A stretch of 64,000 nucleotides of DNA from assembly GCA_963803755.1 (NCBI GenBank), contig CAWDNP010000010.1:1-64000 (forward strand). The letters are read 5' to 3'. Below, in pieces: positions 25,879-35,614 of this stretch (its first letter is position 1; each line of letters opens with the position of its first letter). The translations under genes were made by a program, and so were the position numbers. This stretch comes from CAVUPF01 sp963803755 (GTDB taxonomy: Bacteria > Actinomycetota > Thermoleophilia > Solirubrobacterales > 70-9). The notes beneath the pieces are model-generated. The model did not search any database. It worked only from the letters and a program-made list of their open reading frames with translations, and was not told where the DNA came from.

Positions 25879-27888
25879 GCTGCCTCCAGCGCGGGCGGCC
25901 CGATCGCGCTCTCGTCGAAGAAGTAACCCTCGCGGAACTCTGTGGCGTGTGTGGTCGCATCGTGCTCGAGGCGATAGCTGCGCCCAACGGCACCATTGAG
26001 GGAGTTCAGTAGGCCACGGTCTACCTCGGTGTCGGTGCTAAGAACAATCACCTGGTGGCCTGCCCGCGGCAGGTATCGGGAAACAAATAGTGAGCGGTGC
26101 GATGCATCGAGGCGCCCAAGTGGCGTGTCAATGATCAAAGGCAACGCGCGCTTCGAGGCCCGAGCAAGTCCCCAAAGCAATGAGAGCGCAGTTAGCTGTC
26201 GCTCCCCGGCGGAGAGCTCCTTGGGGTCGATCTCCTGCTCCCCTCGTCCATAAAGACGTAGGGCGTGTGTCTCCGGCGAGATCGAAACTCGCTTGACTAG
26301 GCCTTCCTTGCGAAGAAGTTCCGAAAGCGACTCGCTGATCAGCGCCTCGATCCGTTCCATATGCGAGGCAGCAGCCTTCTGGCGGAGCTCTCGTAGCGTC
26401 TGGCGCGCTTTCTCAGCGTGGCGGAACAATCGCTGAGAGTCCTCGTGGCCCAAACTCGCCTCGGCCACGCGGCGGAGCTGACGCTCCTGAAGCTCTGCTG
26501 CCGATCTCCGTTCCCGCTCGGCCTCTTCGAGATCCCGCGCAGCGGCTTCATGCTCGCGCTCTGCGGTGGCGAACTCATGGCGGCATCGCTCGCGCTCCTC
26601 GGCAATGCCTTCAATTGCAGCCACGGTTGGGACTTCGGCCAGGCGCCGCTCGGCGAGCTCAAGCGCGGACTTGGCCTCGTGGGCTGCCGTTAGCGCCCCA
26701 TTGGCGGCCGCGCCAACGGCATCGAGACCATCAGCCACCAGTCTGCTCAGCTCGGCGTGAGCTGAATCACCGAGGCCAAGCCAGTACTCGACATCCGAAC
26801 TTTCCCGCGCCAACCGGTCCTCGGCCAGCCGCTCGCCGAAGGCCTTGAGCGCGTTGGCCTCGAGACCCGAGTCCCGAGCCCACTCCAGCGTCAGAGCATC
26901 GCGAACTTTGAGCTCTTCGGCGAGCTCGGCCCGACGACGGGCATCGCGCTCGGCCTCCGACTGATCAGCCAAGGTGGCGAGATCGTCGCGGAGCAGCAAC
27001 AGAGGCGCCGGTCCAGCTGCGAGCGTGCGGAGCCCCTCGCGCGCTGCCTCGAGCCTTGCTCGTGCCGCCTCGCAAGATGCTTCGCGCTCAGCCCGGTTCT
27101 CGTAGCTGCGACCGCCGGCAGCTCGAAATCTCTCGTCGGCCCCCTCAAACTCCTGCTGCGCTCGGTCGGCTTTCGACCTCGCCGCCGCGAGCGCCTGGAC
27201 TCGCTGCTGACGCTTTGCCTCTGCGTGCTCGAGGCCGGACTCGAGGTCGCCGAGTTCAGCGGCAAGCGCCTCGTCAGCGCTAGCGGCTGCATGGCGACGC
27301 TCAATCGCCATCAAATCGGCACTGGAACGATCGACGAGCTCAAGCCCCAGGAGGGCTGAAACCGCAGTCTCGATCGTCTCGGACCGCCCGGTCCAAGTCG
27401 GCCAGATCCTCGATCCGCTCACCATCGAAGAAGAACAGGGGGGCGATTCCGCGTGGGATCAGCGTCTCGATGAACTCTGACCAGCCCTTGCTGAGCTGAG
27501 GATCGGCGGCATCCGCGCGCCAAACCGTGAGATCCTCACGGGCCTTTTCGTCACCAACCGCGGTCCAGCTGCGTCGCAGGCGAAACGACTCGCTCTCGCC
27601 GTCGATACTCGCAGAGAAGCTGAGCTCGATAGCCGCGTCGTCCGCCTCGGCGCCTGCCCTGTGAATTCGCGAGCGCAGGTAGCGCTCGTAGGCCATCGAC
27701 CGCGAGCGTGCGTCGGGAGCATGAGGGCCATAGAGCGCAAGCAGTACCGCCTCCATCAGAGTCGTCTTGCCCTCGCCGTTTTGGCCGCCAACCAACACAA
27801 TCGGCTGTCCCGCTTTCGGCGCAAGTTCAATCCTTTGCGTACCGGCATAAGGGCCGAAGTTCTCAAGCGTGAGCGACTCGAGAATCAT
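25875..27888 (-). CDS. dndD: DNA sulfur modification protein DndD (SMC-like ATPase, one frameshift)
   Basis: DndD is the ATPase of the PT complex. The N-terminal part has the Walker A GGQNGEGKTT (about residues 34-43) and PLFFFDGERIEDLADLDRA. One extra base near 27385 shifts the frame, and the next frame resumes TIETAVSALLGLELVDRSSA. A long coiled coil follows. The C-terminal ABC signature ELSAGERQLTALSLLWGLA and Walker B LPLIIDTPLGRLD are intact. Joined length is about 671 residues, normal for DndD. The break lies inside a motif-rich region, so sequence error is more likely than decay. Confidence 0.9.
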
Positions 27889-29456
27889 GCCGCTGGCTTT
27901 TCCTTTTCTTTGCCGCGCTCACCGGCGAGCTGTATGTACTCGTCGATCGGGCTCCCCCCCGGACCGTCGGCTTCAGTGGCCTCGATCCGCTCGCGCCGGT
28001 CCACGGCGCGCTCAAGCGCGTCTTCAGCGGAGTCGAAGAACCCACGGCGGATCGCCGTCTCGAGCTCGTCGAAGAGCCCGGCACGACGGACCTTCGCCCG
28101 GTGTCGGCGCTCCACATCGAGAAGCTCGCGCACGAGCTCAAAATGTAGGTGATCCTCGCCGCAGATTTCTCTCAGTAGCCGCACCTCTTCGGCGCCCAGC
28201 GGCAGATGCTCGTCGAGGCTAGGTCCATCGAAAGGCCGCCCGGTGCATTCCTCGTAGATACCTGGCAGCGTGTCCTCAAACTCGTGCTTCTCGGCCACCC
28301 AGGTCCGACGGATCTCCTCTAGCTCCTCTTGGGAGATGAGTTCGATCTGGCCGACCTCGGGTGGGCCAATGTCTCTGACCTTCTCCTGAGCTTCGAGGAC
28401 ACGCCGAAGCCAATCCTCGCGGGCTTGCTGAGCGTAAGGGCCGTGGATGAGACTCTCCCTGCGCTCTTCACCATCCTCGGCGCCTTTCCGGTGAAAGAGT
28501 TGGACTGCGCCGTTCATCCTTCGGAAATCGCGCAGGTGATAGTCGGAGCGGGTCCCGTCGGAATCGCGCACATCAAGAGCGTTTCGGACGTCGAGAAGGG
28601 GCTGCATCCACTCCTTTTCGGCGTCGTTTTGGATCATCGCCGCCATTGACTTGTCCTGATCGACCAACGTGCAGGTCCAACAGCCGAAGCGACTATCGCC
28701 GCAGGAGGGGGTTGATGTATCGACCACCAAGGGACACTCGCCATCCTCACTGGCCCCCTGATACATAGTCAGAAGGTCCTTGTTCTCATACCCCCAGGGG
28801 TTGGGCTCCTGCATGAGATAGAGCCAGACATCGTCGTTGGACCAATCCTCGATCGGGGTGTAGACGAGCGAATTCGGGAGGCTCTGATTGGGTGAGAGGC
28901 GATCGCGCATTCTCCCCTTAGCCGCGTTTTTCATTGTCCGCGCTCTCGCTGCGGACTCCGCTTTGCGGGTGCCAAGCACGACGATCGCCTCACCGCTCTG
29001 TTTGACGACGTCATGGATGAAACTGTTGGAGGGCTTGATCTTGAGCCGCTCGGTGCACCAGCGAAACTTTGGTCGCGGCGCTGGATATCCCTTACCGATG
29101 AGGTTGACCCAGAAACTGTCGGTGATCGCCGGCGTGAGCCGATGGGGAACGATCGGCAGTTCCTGCTCGCCTGCCTGCTCACCGAGGACCTCGAGCGAGT
29201 GGTTGACCCAGGCCGCAACAACGGGGTTCTCGACCAGCGTGTCGGTTGAGATCACATGCACCGGCTTGTGTCTCTCGGAAGAATCAAGCTCACTCAGGGC
29301 GAGCCAGATGAGCTGCAGGGTGGCGGTCGAGTCCTTGCCGCCGGAATAACCGACAACCCAGGGAATTTCATCGTCTAGGTAGAGCGCCTTTACGTGGGTG
29401 GCAACCTCTCCGACCACTTCGGCGAAGCTCCGGCCCTCGAATGTGCTCAGCCCCAT
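27885..29456 (-). CDS. dndC: DNA sulfur modification protein DndC (PAPS-reductase-like, 4Fe-4S)
   Basis: DndC binds an iron-sulfur cluster and ATP and takes sulfur from DndA for insertion into the DNA backbone. The 523-residue frame shows the PP-loop VVGYSGGKDSTATLQLIWLA (about residues 34-53). It also has a Cys pattern consistent with the cluster (PSCGDSRFGCWTCTLVDQDK, plus RWCTERLKIKP upstream) and the Dnd-specific C-terminal extension. Its ends overlap dndD and dndB by 4 nt and 1 nt, respectively. Confidence 0.95.
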   Translation of the reverse strand: MGLSTFEGRSFAEVVGEVATHVKALYLDDEIPWVVGYSGGKDSTATLQLIWLALSELDSSERHKPVHVISTDTLVENPVVAAWVNHSLEVLGEQAGEQELPIVPHRLTPAITDSFWVNLIGKGYPAPRPKFRWCTERLKIKPSNSFIHDVVKQSGEAIVVLGTRKAESAARARTMKNAAKGRMRDRLSPNQSLPNSLVYTPIEDWSNDDVWLYLMQEPNPWGYENKDLLTMYQGASEDGECPLVVDTSTPSCGDSRFGCWTCTLVDQDKSMAAMIQNDAEKEWMQPLLDVRNALDVRDSDGTRSDYHLRDFRRMNGAVQLFHRKGAEDGEERRESLIHGPYAQQAREDWLRRVLEAQEKVRDIGPPEVGQIELISQEELEEIRRTWVAEKHEFEDTLPGIYEECTGRPFDGPSLDEHLPLGAEEVRLLREICGEDHLHFELVRELLDVERRHRAKVRRAGLFDELETAIRRGFFDSAEDALERAVDRRERIEATEADGPGGSPIDEYIQLAGERGKEKEKPAA

Positions 29457-30610
29457 CAGCTCGTTCCCTGTCCGAGCGCCGCCTCAGCCTTCTGATTCTC
29501 TGGGGGCAGCTCAATTTCCAGCGCCCCGAGAATGACGTTGGTAGTCAGCGTGAGGTTCTGATGCGACTTGGAAACCTTGCCCCCGACCATCGCCCTACCC
29601 TCCCACAGCTGTCGATTGGAACGCGAGTAGTCAATCTCGCGCAGATTGCGGAGTCGCTCTCCCCACTGCTGGGTTTTTGCTTCGGCGAGCCCGTCGGCAG
29701 CAAGCAGGTTGCCAGCGATGGCGAAGGCGTTCAGGGCGAGAGAGGTGGCGTGGATGTAGTCGTCACGAACCTTGCCGGCGGTGCACTCCCCGTCGCGGAC
29801 TGCCTGCCATTCGGGGAATTGTTCGGCGAGCCCAAGCCAGAAGGAACTTGCGAGCTGCCTTCGGGTCTCGCCGCTCCCACCTTGTTGGTGCAGCAGAGCC
29901 TGGGTTGCCTTGTGTATGGCTGAGAGAGTGAACAGGCGACGCGAGCGAGGCGAGAGGCTCGTAGCCTCAAGCTCGACCAAGCCCTTGTAGGGCTCAAGGT
30001 CGAGCGCGACCAGTCGCGCAACCGCCGCGTCCTCCTCGCGATGGTCGTAGAGGACTCCCAACGAGGGCGATGTCTTGATGGCATGGCGATTCAGATCAGC
30101 GAACATTTGCTGAGAACGCTTGAGCCCCTCGTCGTAGAAGAGGACGAGGGCGATCGACTCGTCTGCCAGGGTTGGGTCTTTCTTTAGTGCGCCGGTGATT
30201 GCAGCACGGCGATGCTGGCCATCGTTGATCACAAACTGAGTGTCCATCGAGATCGCCAAGAGCCCGATCCGGTCGCTGTGCGTGGCTTCATCGCCGAATG
30301 GCTCGAAGCGGATCTTGCCGTCGACAGAGGCAGTCAACGCGCTGAAGACGTAGTCGGAGCGGTTCTCCGTGATGTAGTTGGTGAGGTCGGGGATGCGACC
30401 TAGATTCAGTGTCCGCTGGGCGCGCATCTCGGGCACAAGTTCGTCCTCGTCGTATAGGAGGATCTTGGGGATGAGTCGCAGCGGGCACATCGTCACGTAG
30501 AACTCGTGCTCGGCTTGGATGCCACGGATCGCGGGAAAGACGTACTCGAACGCCTCTCCCCCCGTAGCCTGCGTCCCCGCGCCAGCGGTCTGTGTGGCTG
30601 CCATGTCCAT
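29456..30610 (-). CDS. dndB: DNA sulfur modification protein DndB (DGQHR domain)
   Basis: DndB influences the PT level and, in Salmonella, has been reported as a transcriptional regulator of the dnd genes. The 384-residue protein carries the defining motif in FVINDGQHRRAAITGALKKD, followed by ALVLFYDEGLKRSQQMFADL and NRHAIKTSPSLGVLYDHREE. Two starts are possible, ATG 30610 or ATG 30604; the latter leaves the inverted repeat at 30606-30641 wholly upstream. First gene of the dndBCDE operon and divergent from dndA. Confidence 0.93.
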   Translation of the reverse strand: MDMAATQTAGAGTQATGGEAFEYVFPAIRGIQAEHEFYVTMCPLRLIPKILLYDEDELVPEMRAQRTLNLGRIPDLTNYITENRSDYVFSALTASVDGKIRFEPFGDEATHSDRIGLLAISMDTQFVINDGQHRRAAITGALKKDPTLADESIALVLFYDEGLKRSQQMFADLNRHAIKTSPSLGVLYDHREEDAAVARLVALDLEPYKGLVELEATSLSPRSRRLFTLSAIHKATQALLHQQGGSGETRRQLASSFWLGLAEQFPEWQAVRDGECTAGKVRDDYIHATSLALNAFAIAGNLLAADGLAEAKTQQWGERLRNLREIDYSRSNRQLWEGRAMVGGKVSKSHQNLTLTTNVILGALEIELPPENQKAEAALGQGTS

Positions 30611-30641
30611 ACGTTTGTATCAAGAAATGCAGACGTATGGA
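30606..30641. promoter_or_regulatory. Candidate dnd operator (9-bp inverted repeat) with dndA -10 box
   Basis: TCCATACGT (30606-30614) and ACGTATGGA (30633-30641) form a perfect inverted repeat with an 18-nt spacer, in the 67-bp gap between divergent dndB and dndA. TAGATT at 30642-30647 directly follows and fits an actinobacterial -10 for dndA. Binding here could repress both arms. DndB itself is the obvious candidate ligand because it is the only known dnd regulator in the island; that is inference. Confidence 0.55.
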
Positions 30642-30677
30642 TAGATTCGACATACATGGCTGCTACCGTAGGCGCCG

Positions 30678-31822
30678 TTGACTGCCTACCTAGACTGCAA
30701 TGCGACCACCCCCGTCGAGCCGGAGGTGGCAGAAGAGCTCATGCGGTACACGGTCGAGGAGTACGGCAATGCCGGCTCCCGAAGCCATGAGTTCGGCGCT
30801 CGCGCTAAGCGCCGCGTTGAGAGGACCGGGAACAACTGGGGAGCGTCATCGAGGTCGAGGCTTCGGGGGTTGTCTTCACCTCAGGCGCGACCGAGGCAAA
30901 TAATCTCGCTCTACTTGGGCTCGAGCAGCACGGGCGGGAGACTGGGCGGACCCACATTGTCAGCTCCCAGATCGAGCACAAGGCGGTGCTGGAGCCACTC
31001 GAAGAGCTCGCCCGGCGCGGCTTCGAAATCGAGCTAGTCCCTCCCAATCACGGGGGCTTCGTTGAGCCCGACGAGATCGGGGCCCGCCTACGCGATGACA
31101 CCCTGGCGGTTTCGATCATGCACGTCAATAACGAGACCGGCGTGATTCAGCCAATCGACGAAATTGCCGACCGGTTGGCCAACTGTGACGCGCTGCTGCA
31201 TGTTGATGCCGCTCAAGGTTTCGGCAAGGAACTCAGCCGCCTCCGCCATGGGGGAGTCGACCTGATCTCAGTCTCCGGACACAAGCTCTACGGCCCTAAG
31301 GGGATCGGTGCATTGATCTGCCGGCGCCGAAATGGCCGGCTCCCTCCCCTCGAACCACTTCAGTTCGGCGGCGGGCAAGAGAGAGGGCTCCGCCCAGGCA
31401 CCATCCCAGTCGCCCTGGCGGCAGCACTGGGCACGGCGGCGGAATTGGCGTTGCGTGATCAGACTGCCCGCAATGACGACAACAACAGACTCCGCGAAAA
31501 GGCGCTTGAGCTCGTTGGCGAACTCGGCGGGGAACTCAACGGCAAGCTCGAGCAGACGCTACCGACGACGATCAATGTCTCCTTCCCCGGACTAGACAGC
31601 GAGGCTGCGATGGTCGCGCTAAAGGGTGTCGTGGCCGTCTCCAACGGTTCCGCCTGCACCTCGCAGAACTATGAGCCAAGCCACGTGCTGGAGGCGATGG
31701 GCCTTCCAGGTGACCGGATCAACGGTGCCCTACGCCTGTCGTGGTCCCACCTCGGCGAGGCACCTGACTGGGGCGGCATTCGCTCAGCCTTGGCACCGTT
31801 CGTTACCGCACAGCGGCAGTAG
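30678..31822 (+). CDS. dndA: Cysteine desulfurase DndA (one frameshift)
   Basis: DndA is a PLP enzyme that frees sulfur from cysteine and assembles the DndC iron-sulfur cluster. The start TAYLDCNATTPVEPEVAEEL is family-typical. An indel near 30830 breaks the frame, which resumes VIEVEASGVVFTSGATEANN. The PLP Lys is in SVSGHKLYGPKG and the catalytic Cys in SNGSACTSQNYEPSHVLEAM. About 381 residues joined. The start is a TTG in this consensus; an ATG at 30656 in another frame suggests a second indel or an alternative start. Confidence 0.92.
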
Positions 31823-31834
31823 TCTCCACCGATA

Positions 31835-32896
31835 GTGGTTGAGGCTGGTGCCAGCAAAGAAGCTGCGGATCCGATCATTGGCACCCTCCTGGGTGGCTGC
31901 ATCATCGAGGGCCGAATCGGCGTAGGGGGCATGGGCGTCGTCTATCGCGCCCGGGACCGGCATCTGCATCGGACCGTTGCCGTGAAGATTCTCAGACCCG
32001 AGAGCTTGGGAGATTCTGAAATGCGCGATCGCTTCCACCGGGAGGCATCGAGCGCCGCCGGTATCGAGCACGACAATGTCGTCCGGATCTATTCGATCGA
32101 CATCGACGATCAGGGTCAGCCTTACATCGTCATGGAGTACATCGACGGGCCAGACCTGCAGAGCCTGCTCGTCGACGGGCCACTAGCCGAAGACCGCGCA
32201 CTTCGGATCTTCGCCCAGGTCGGCTCCGCGCTGCAGGCGGTCCACCAGTTCGGACTCGTCCACCGTGACGTCAAGCCAGCGAACATCATCCTGCGCTCGG
32301 CGGGCACGCGAGATGAGCGGGCGATGCTGACAGACTTTGGGATCGCCAAGGCGCTCGACTCGCAGACCAACCTGACGTTCGGGATGATTGGTACGCCTGA
32401 GTACATGGCTCCAGAGGTTGCTGACCTGCAAACTGCGACCGACCGCTCAGACCAATATTCGCTTGCACTCGTTCTCTACAAGATGCTCACGGGGGAGCAT
32501 CTGTTCGAGGGGCTTGAGATGCCCAAGGCCCACCGGAACGAGCCGGTTCCCGACATCCGCAAGGCACTACCCGAGACCGATCTCGGTGTGTCGGCCGCTC
32601 TCGAGCGAGCACTTTCGAAGGATCCGGCCGACCGGTTTCCGAGTGTCGCCGCCTTCACAAAGGCCGTCGAGGAACAGCCTGAGGCGGAGTCAGGCACGCC
32701 AGCCCTTCAACGGCTCATGCAGGACATTCTCACTGCTGGCGCACTCAGTCCCGCCGAGCTTGCAGGTGCGGCGACCAGTAGGTCGGGCGCCTCAGTTGAG
32801 TACACCGCCCTACAGGTCGAAGGCCGAGCGCAGCTTTACTCGCAGCTCTTCCGGCGCACCCCGGACGGTCTGATCGAACTTCGCTCGCAAAGCTAG
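31835..32896 (+). CDS. Serine/threonine protein kinase (Hanks type) in the dndA transcript
   Basis: A 353-residue soluble kinase beginning at a GTG 12 nt after dndA. All key motifs are present: Gly loop IGVGGMGVVYRARDRH, Lys in VAVKIL, catalytic loop LVHRDVKPANIILR, DFG in MLTDFGIAK, and APE in GTPEYMAPEV. The C-terminal ~90 residues (from about 265) are not a PASTA or transmembrane region and match nothing I recognise. The gene ends in a 4-nt convergent overlap with the restriction operon. A kinase is not part of described Dnd systems that I know; roles in signalling or phage sensing are speculation. Confidence 0.9.
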   Translation: MVEAGASKEAADPIIGTLLGGCIIEGRIGVGGMGVVYRARDRHLHRTVAVKILRPESLGDSEMRDRFHREASSAAGIEHDNVVRIYSIDIDDQGQPYIVMEYIDGPDLQSLLVDGPLAEDRALRIFAQVGSALQAVHQFGLVHRDVKPANIILRSAGTRDERAMLTDFGIAKALDSQTNLTFGMIGTPEYMAPEVADLQTATDRSDQYSLALVLYKMLTGEHLFEGLEMPKAHRNEPVPDIRKALPETDLGVSAALERALSKDPADRFPSVAAFTKAVEEQPEAESGTPALQRLMQDILTAGALSPAELAGAATSRSGASVEYTALQVEGRAQLYSQLFRRTPDGLIELRSQS

Positions 32897-33342
32897 TCGA
32901 AGCTCTCAACGATCGAGTTGAAATCCAGGTCGGCCTCGCGCTGTTCCTGCTCAGCAACTACGAGATCCAAGACAACCTCGCGGGCGGTCTTCCCTGGCTG
33001 AGCCTCTTGAGCTTTGGAGAGCTCGAGGAGTCCGCCATTCGCATACTCCTCGAATATCCGAAAGCGCTCACTTTCGGCCATCTCGCCCAGCACCTCTCGA
33101 TCCTCGACCTCGGCAGCAGCAAGCATCAACACGAGCTCCTTTGCACCCTCAACCTCCCCAAAGTGCTCCCAGCGGATCGGCTCGTCGGACTTATCGAAAG
33201 GGACTCGCGCTTCGCGCGCGTACCCCAGAGCTGCACAAAATATAAGGACCTCGTAGTAGCTTGCGAACGGGTTTCCAGAACCTTTGATCAGCAGCTCAAG
33301 CAGGTCGCCGTGCTGACTTGGTCTGCGAATGCGGACGGCCAC
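32893..33342 (-). CDS. Dnd system-associated protein 4
   Basis: A 149-residue protein from a GTG with a GGAGG 7 nt upstream: VAVRIRRPSQHGDLLELLIK, then FASYYEVLIFCAALGYARE and an acidic C-terminus. I recognise the dnd_assoc_4 family found beside PT-linked restriction genes; its biochemical role is unknown. It is the last of five minus-strand genes that appear to be one operon (39681 to 32893). Longer upstream frames lack an RBS and overlap the ATPase gene. Confidence 0.75.
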   Translation of the reverse strand: MAVRIRRPSQHGDLLELLIKGSGNPFASYYEVLIFCAALGYAREARVPFDKSDEPIRWEHFGEVEGAKELVLMLAAAEVEDREVLGEMAESERFRIFEEYANGGLLELSKAQEAQPGKTAREVVLDLVVAEQEQREADLDFNSIVESFD

Positions 33343-33343
33343 G

Positions 33344-35426
33344 TCAAACCTCCACGATCTCGCTGCGGTCCTGGTCCTGCGCACAGGTGAGAACGGTACG
33401 GAGCTGCCTCGCCAGCCGGGACATCTACGGTTGTCTCCCCGGCGTCGCCAGAGGTGTGGAGGGTGCAGACAGCGACCTTGCCGGCTCGCGGCCAAAGTTG
33501 CTCTCGAATAGCTCCGCGTGCGGACTCGCGGTTGACCATGACAATGACCTGTGGAGCGAGTTCAGGCAATGCCTTGGCGACCTCCTCCTGATAGGTGTCG
33601 TCGAGCGTGCCAAAAACAGCGTCCAGGACAAGTGGAAATACGCCGCCTTGAAAGCTAAGGATGTCGGTGCCGGACTTGGCCTGAGATTCGTCAAATCTGG
33701 TGCGGGCGAGCTCTGCCATAGCGCCGACAAAGCTCAGGGCCAAGATCTGACTCTCCCCCGTAGACGTCGCCACTGGCAACTCGGACTCCCCGAGTGTGGC
33801 GGCGATCGTAAGCCTGAAGTCTTCAGTCAACGTCGGAACGTAGGGCTTGAAGCACATATCGCCGAATACCCGCTTGATGCGCTCATCGAGGTCTGTACGT
33901 GTCTGCTCGGTCCGCTCCTGAAGGATTGCCTCACAGAGCTGCTGCGCCTCATGGGCAACTTTGACTCGTTGTGCCGCAAGGGCGGCCTTCTCTGAACGTT
34001 GCTCGGCCTTCTCGAGTTCGGACTCCTTCGCTGAGAGTTCAGAGGCAAGGCTGGTGAGCTTCATTTCCATGGCAACTTTTTGGTGAACGAGGTCATCGAT
34101 CTTGGAGCGCAGAGATGAACGCTTGGCGTTCAGATCTTGAACTTCGGCGTCGTCAACATCGCCAATGTTCTCCTCGATCTCAGACCTTCGCTCATCCCAG
34201 AGCTGACGATCGCGCTCATGGTCTTCCTTCTCCTTCTGCGTCTCAAACAGGTACCGATAGAGCGTGTCGCGCCGAGCTTGAAAGGCGAGAACGGCTCCGT
34301 TAACTAGTCCCCAGCCCGCCTCCACATCCTCAAGACCCGCCTTGTCGAACCACTCGAGCACGGCGGCGTGATGATCACTGCCCTCCGTGAGTGCCGATCC
34401 GCAGATGCAGGTACCACGGTCGAGAAGCTCCTGGACGAAAGTCTGCTTGATCGGAGCAGGAATCTCGCCGCGATCATGGAGTTCTTCGGCCCGCGACCTG
34501 ACCGACTCGACAAGGTTAGGAGTGAAAGCGAGAAACCCGTCGCGCCGGATCGCCCTGTCGAGACCACTATCGGCGTCTCGGCTTCGGGTTTCGGCAGCCT
34601 CCATCGCAGACTCGTACTGCTGCCGACGTCCCTGAAGCTCAGCGGCTGCCTCGGTTTTTGCGAGCTTCTCGTTCACCCGCTCATGCTCGTTCCGCTGGGC
34701 GGCAAGATTTTCCTTGACCTGCTGGAGCTCACCTTCACATCGGTCGCGCTCGTCGGTAAGCCGATCGATCTCCCCGGTCAGCTGCTGACTCTCGTCCCCC
34801 CCGAGCTCGGAAAGCTCAGGGTTCAGCTCTCGCTTCCGCGCAATCTCCGTGTCCTCGATGGCCCGCTCGAAGACCTCAAGACCCAGGACTGTCTTGATTG
34901 CGTCCTTTATCTCGGCCGTGGCGTCAGGACTGGCCAGATGCTCGATGTCGCGCTCGCCATCGAAGAAGACAAAACGGTGAAGACGCTGGGGGAGGATGCC
35001 ACCTATCGCCCCCTTGGGGTGATTTGACGGCTGGTGTCGGCCCGTGCTGTCTGTGATGTCAAGCTCAAGACGTCCATCTTCGATCATCGCATGGGAGCCA
35101 CCCTCCTCTTTACGTGCGCTCTGGACCCGCGTGAGCTTGTAGCGATGGTCTTTATCCTCGAACTCGAGTGCGACTCGGGCGCTAACGGTCTCACCTGCGT
35201 CTGCCTCGCTCCAAGCCAAATTGTTGATCAACCAACTCGCACCCGAAAGGCCGGGAGTGGTCTCCCCATATAGGCCCCAGGTGAACGCGTTCAAGATCGT
35301 CGTCTTACCGGCACCGTTGGAGCCGTATATGAGCGTCACGTTTTTGTTCTTGTCGGTCGAGAACGACAGCGACTGCTCTCCGTAGAACTGTCTGAAGTTC
35401 TCGAGCTCAAGGCGGCGGAGCTTCAC
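33344..35426 (-). CDS. DndD/Rad50-like SMC-type ATPase of the PT restriction block
   Basis: About 690 residues, starting at GTG 35426. Walker A is YGSNGAGKTTILNAFTWGLY (about residues 34-53), then the DndD-like HRFVFFDGERDIEHLASPDA. A long coiled coil is interrupted by TCICGSALTEGSDHHAAVLE, which resembles a Rad50 zinc hook. The C-terminal signature region is STGESQILALSFVGAMAELA, with Walker B in FPLVLDAVFGTLDD. The frame shifts near 33400; the neighbouring frame gives a tail ending CAQDQDRSEIVEV and a stop 1 nt before the next GTG. I infer a DNA-sensing motor for PT-dependent exclusion. Confidence 0.8.
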
Positions 35427-35614
35427 TTAACGGCCTTACGCACGATCTCAGCGATTTCACGTCCGAGATGCGACTTGTTGCGGTTCTCCTGAAGAAGATG
35501 GTCCCGCTCTAGCTGAAGCACACGACCCACAACGGCCTTGCAGGCATCAGAGGCCTCCGTGACGAGGTCCCGCATGGTGCTCTCTTGGCTTCCTCCTGGC
35601 GTAGTCTCGCTCAT
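35423..35614 (-). CDS. 63-residue protein coupled within the PT restriction operon
   Basis: A small acidic-then-basic helical protein: MSETTPGGSQESTMRDLVTE, ASDACKAVVGRVLQLERDHL, and a C-terminus ending EIAEIVRKAVK. It overlaps the helicase stop by 4 nt (ATGA) and the ATPase GTG by 4 nt, so it is very probably translated and stoichiometrically coupled. I do not recognise a family; it might be a subunit or regulator of the flanking ATPase or helicase. Confidence 0.7.
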   Translation of the reverse strand: MSETTPGGSQESTMRDLVTEASDACKAVVGRVLQLERDHLLQENRNKSHLGREIAEIVRKAVK

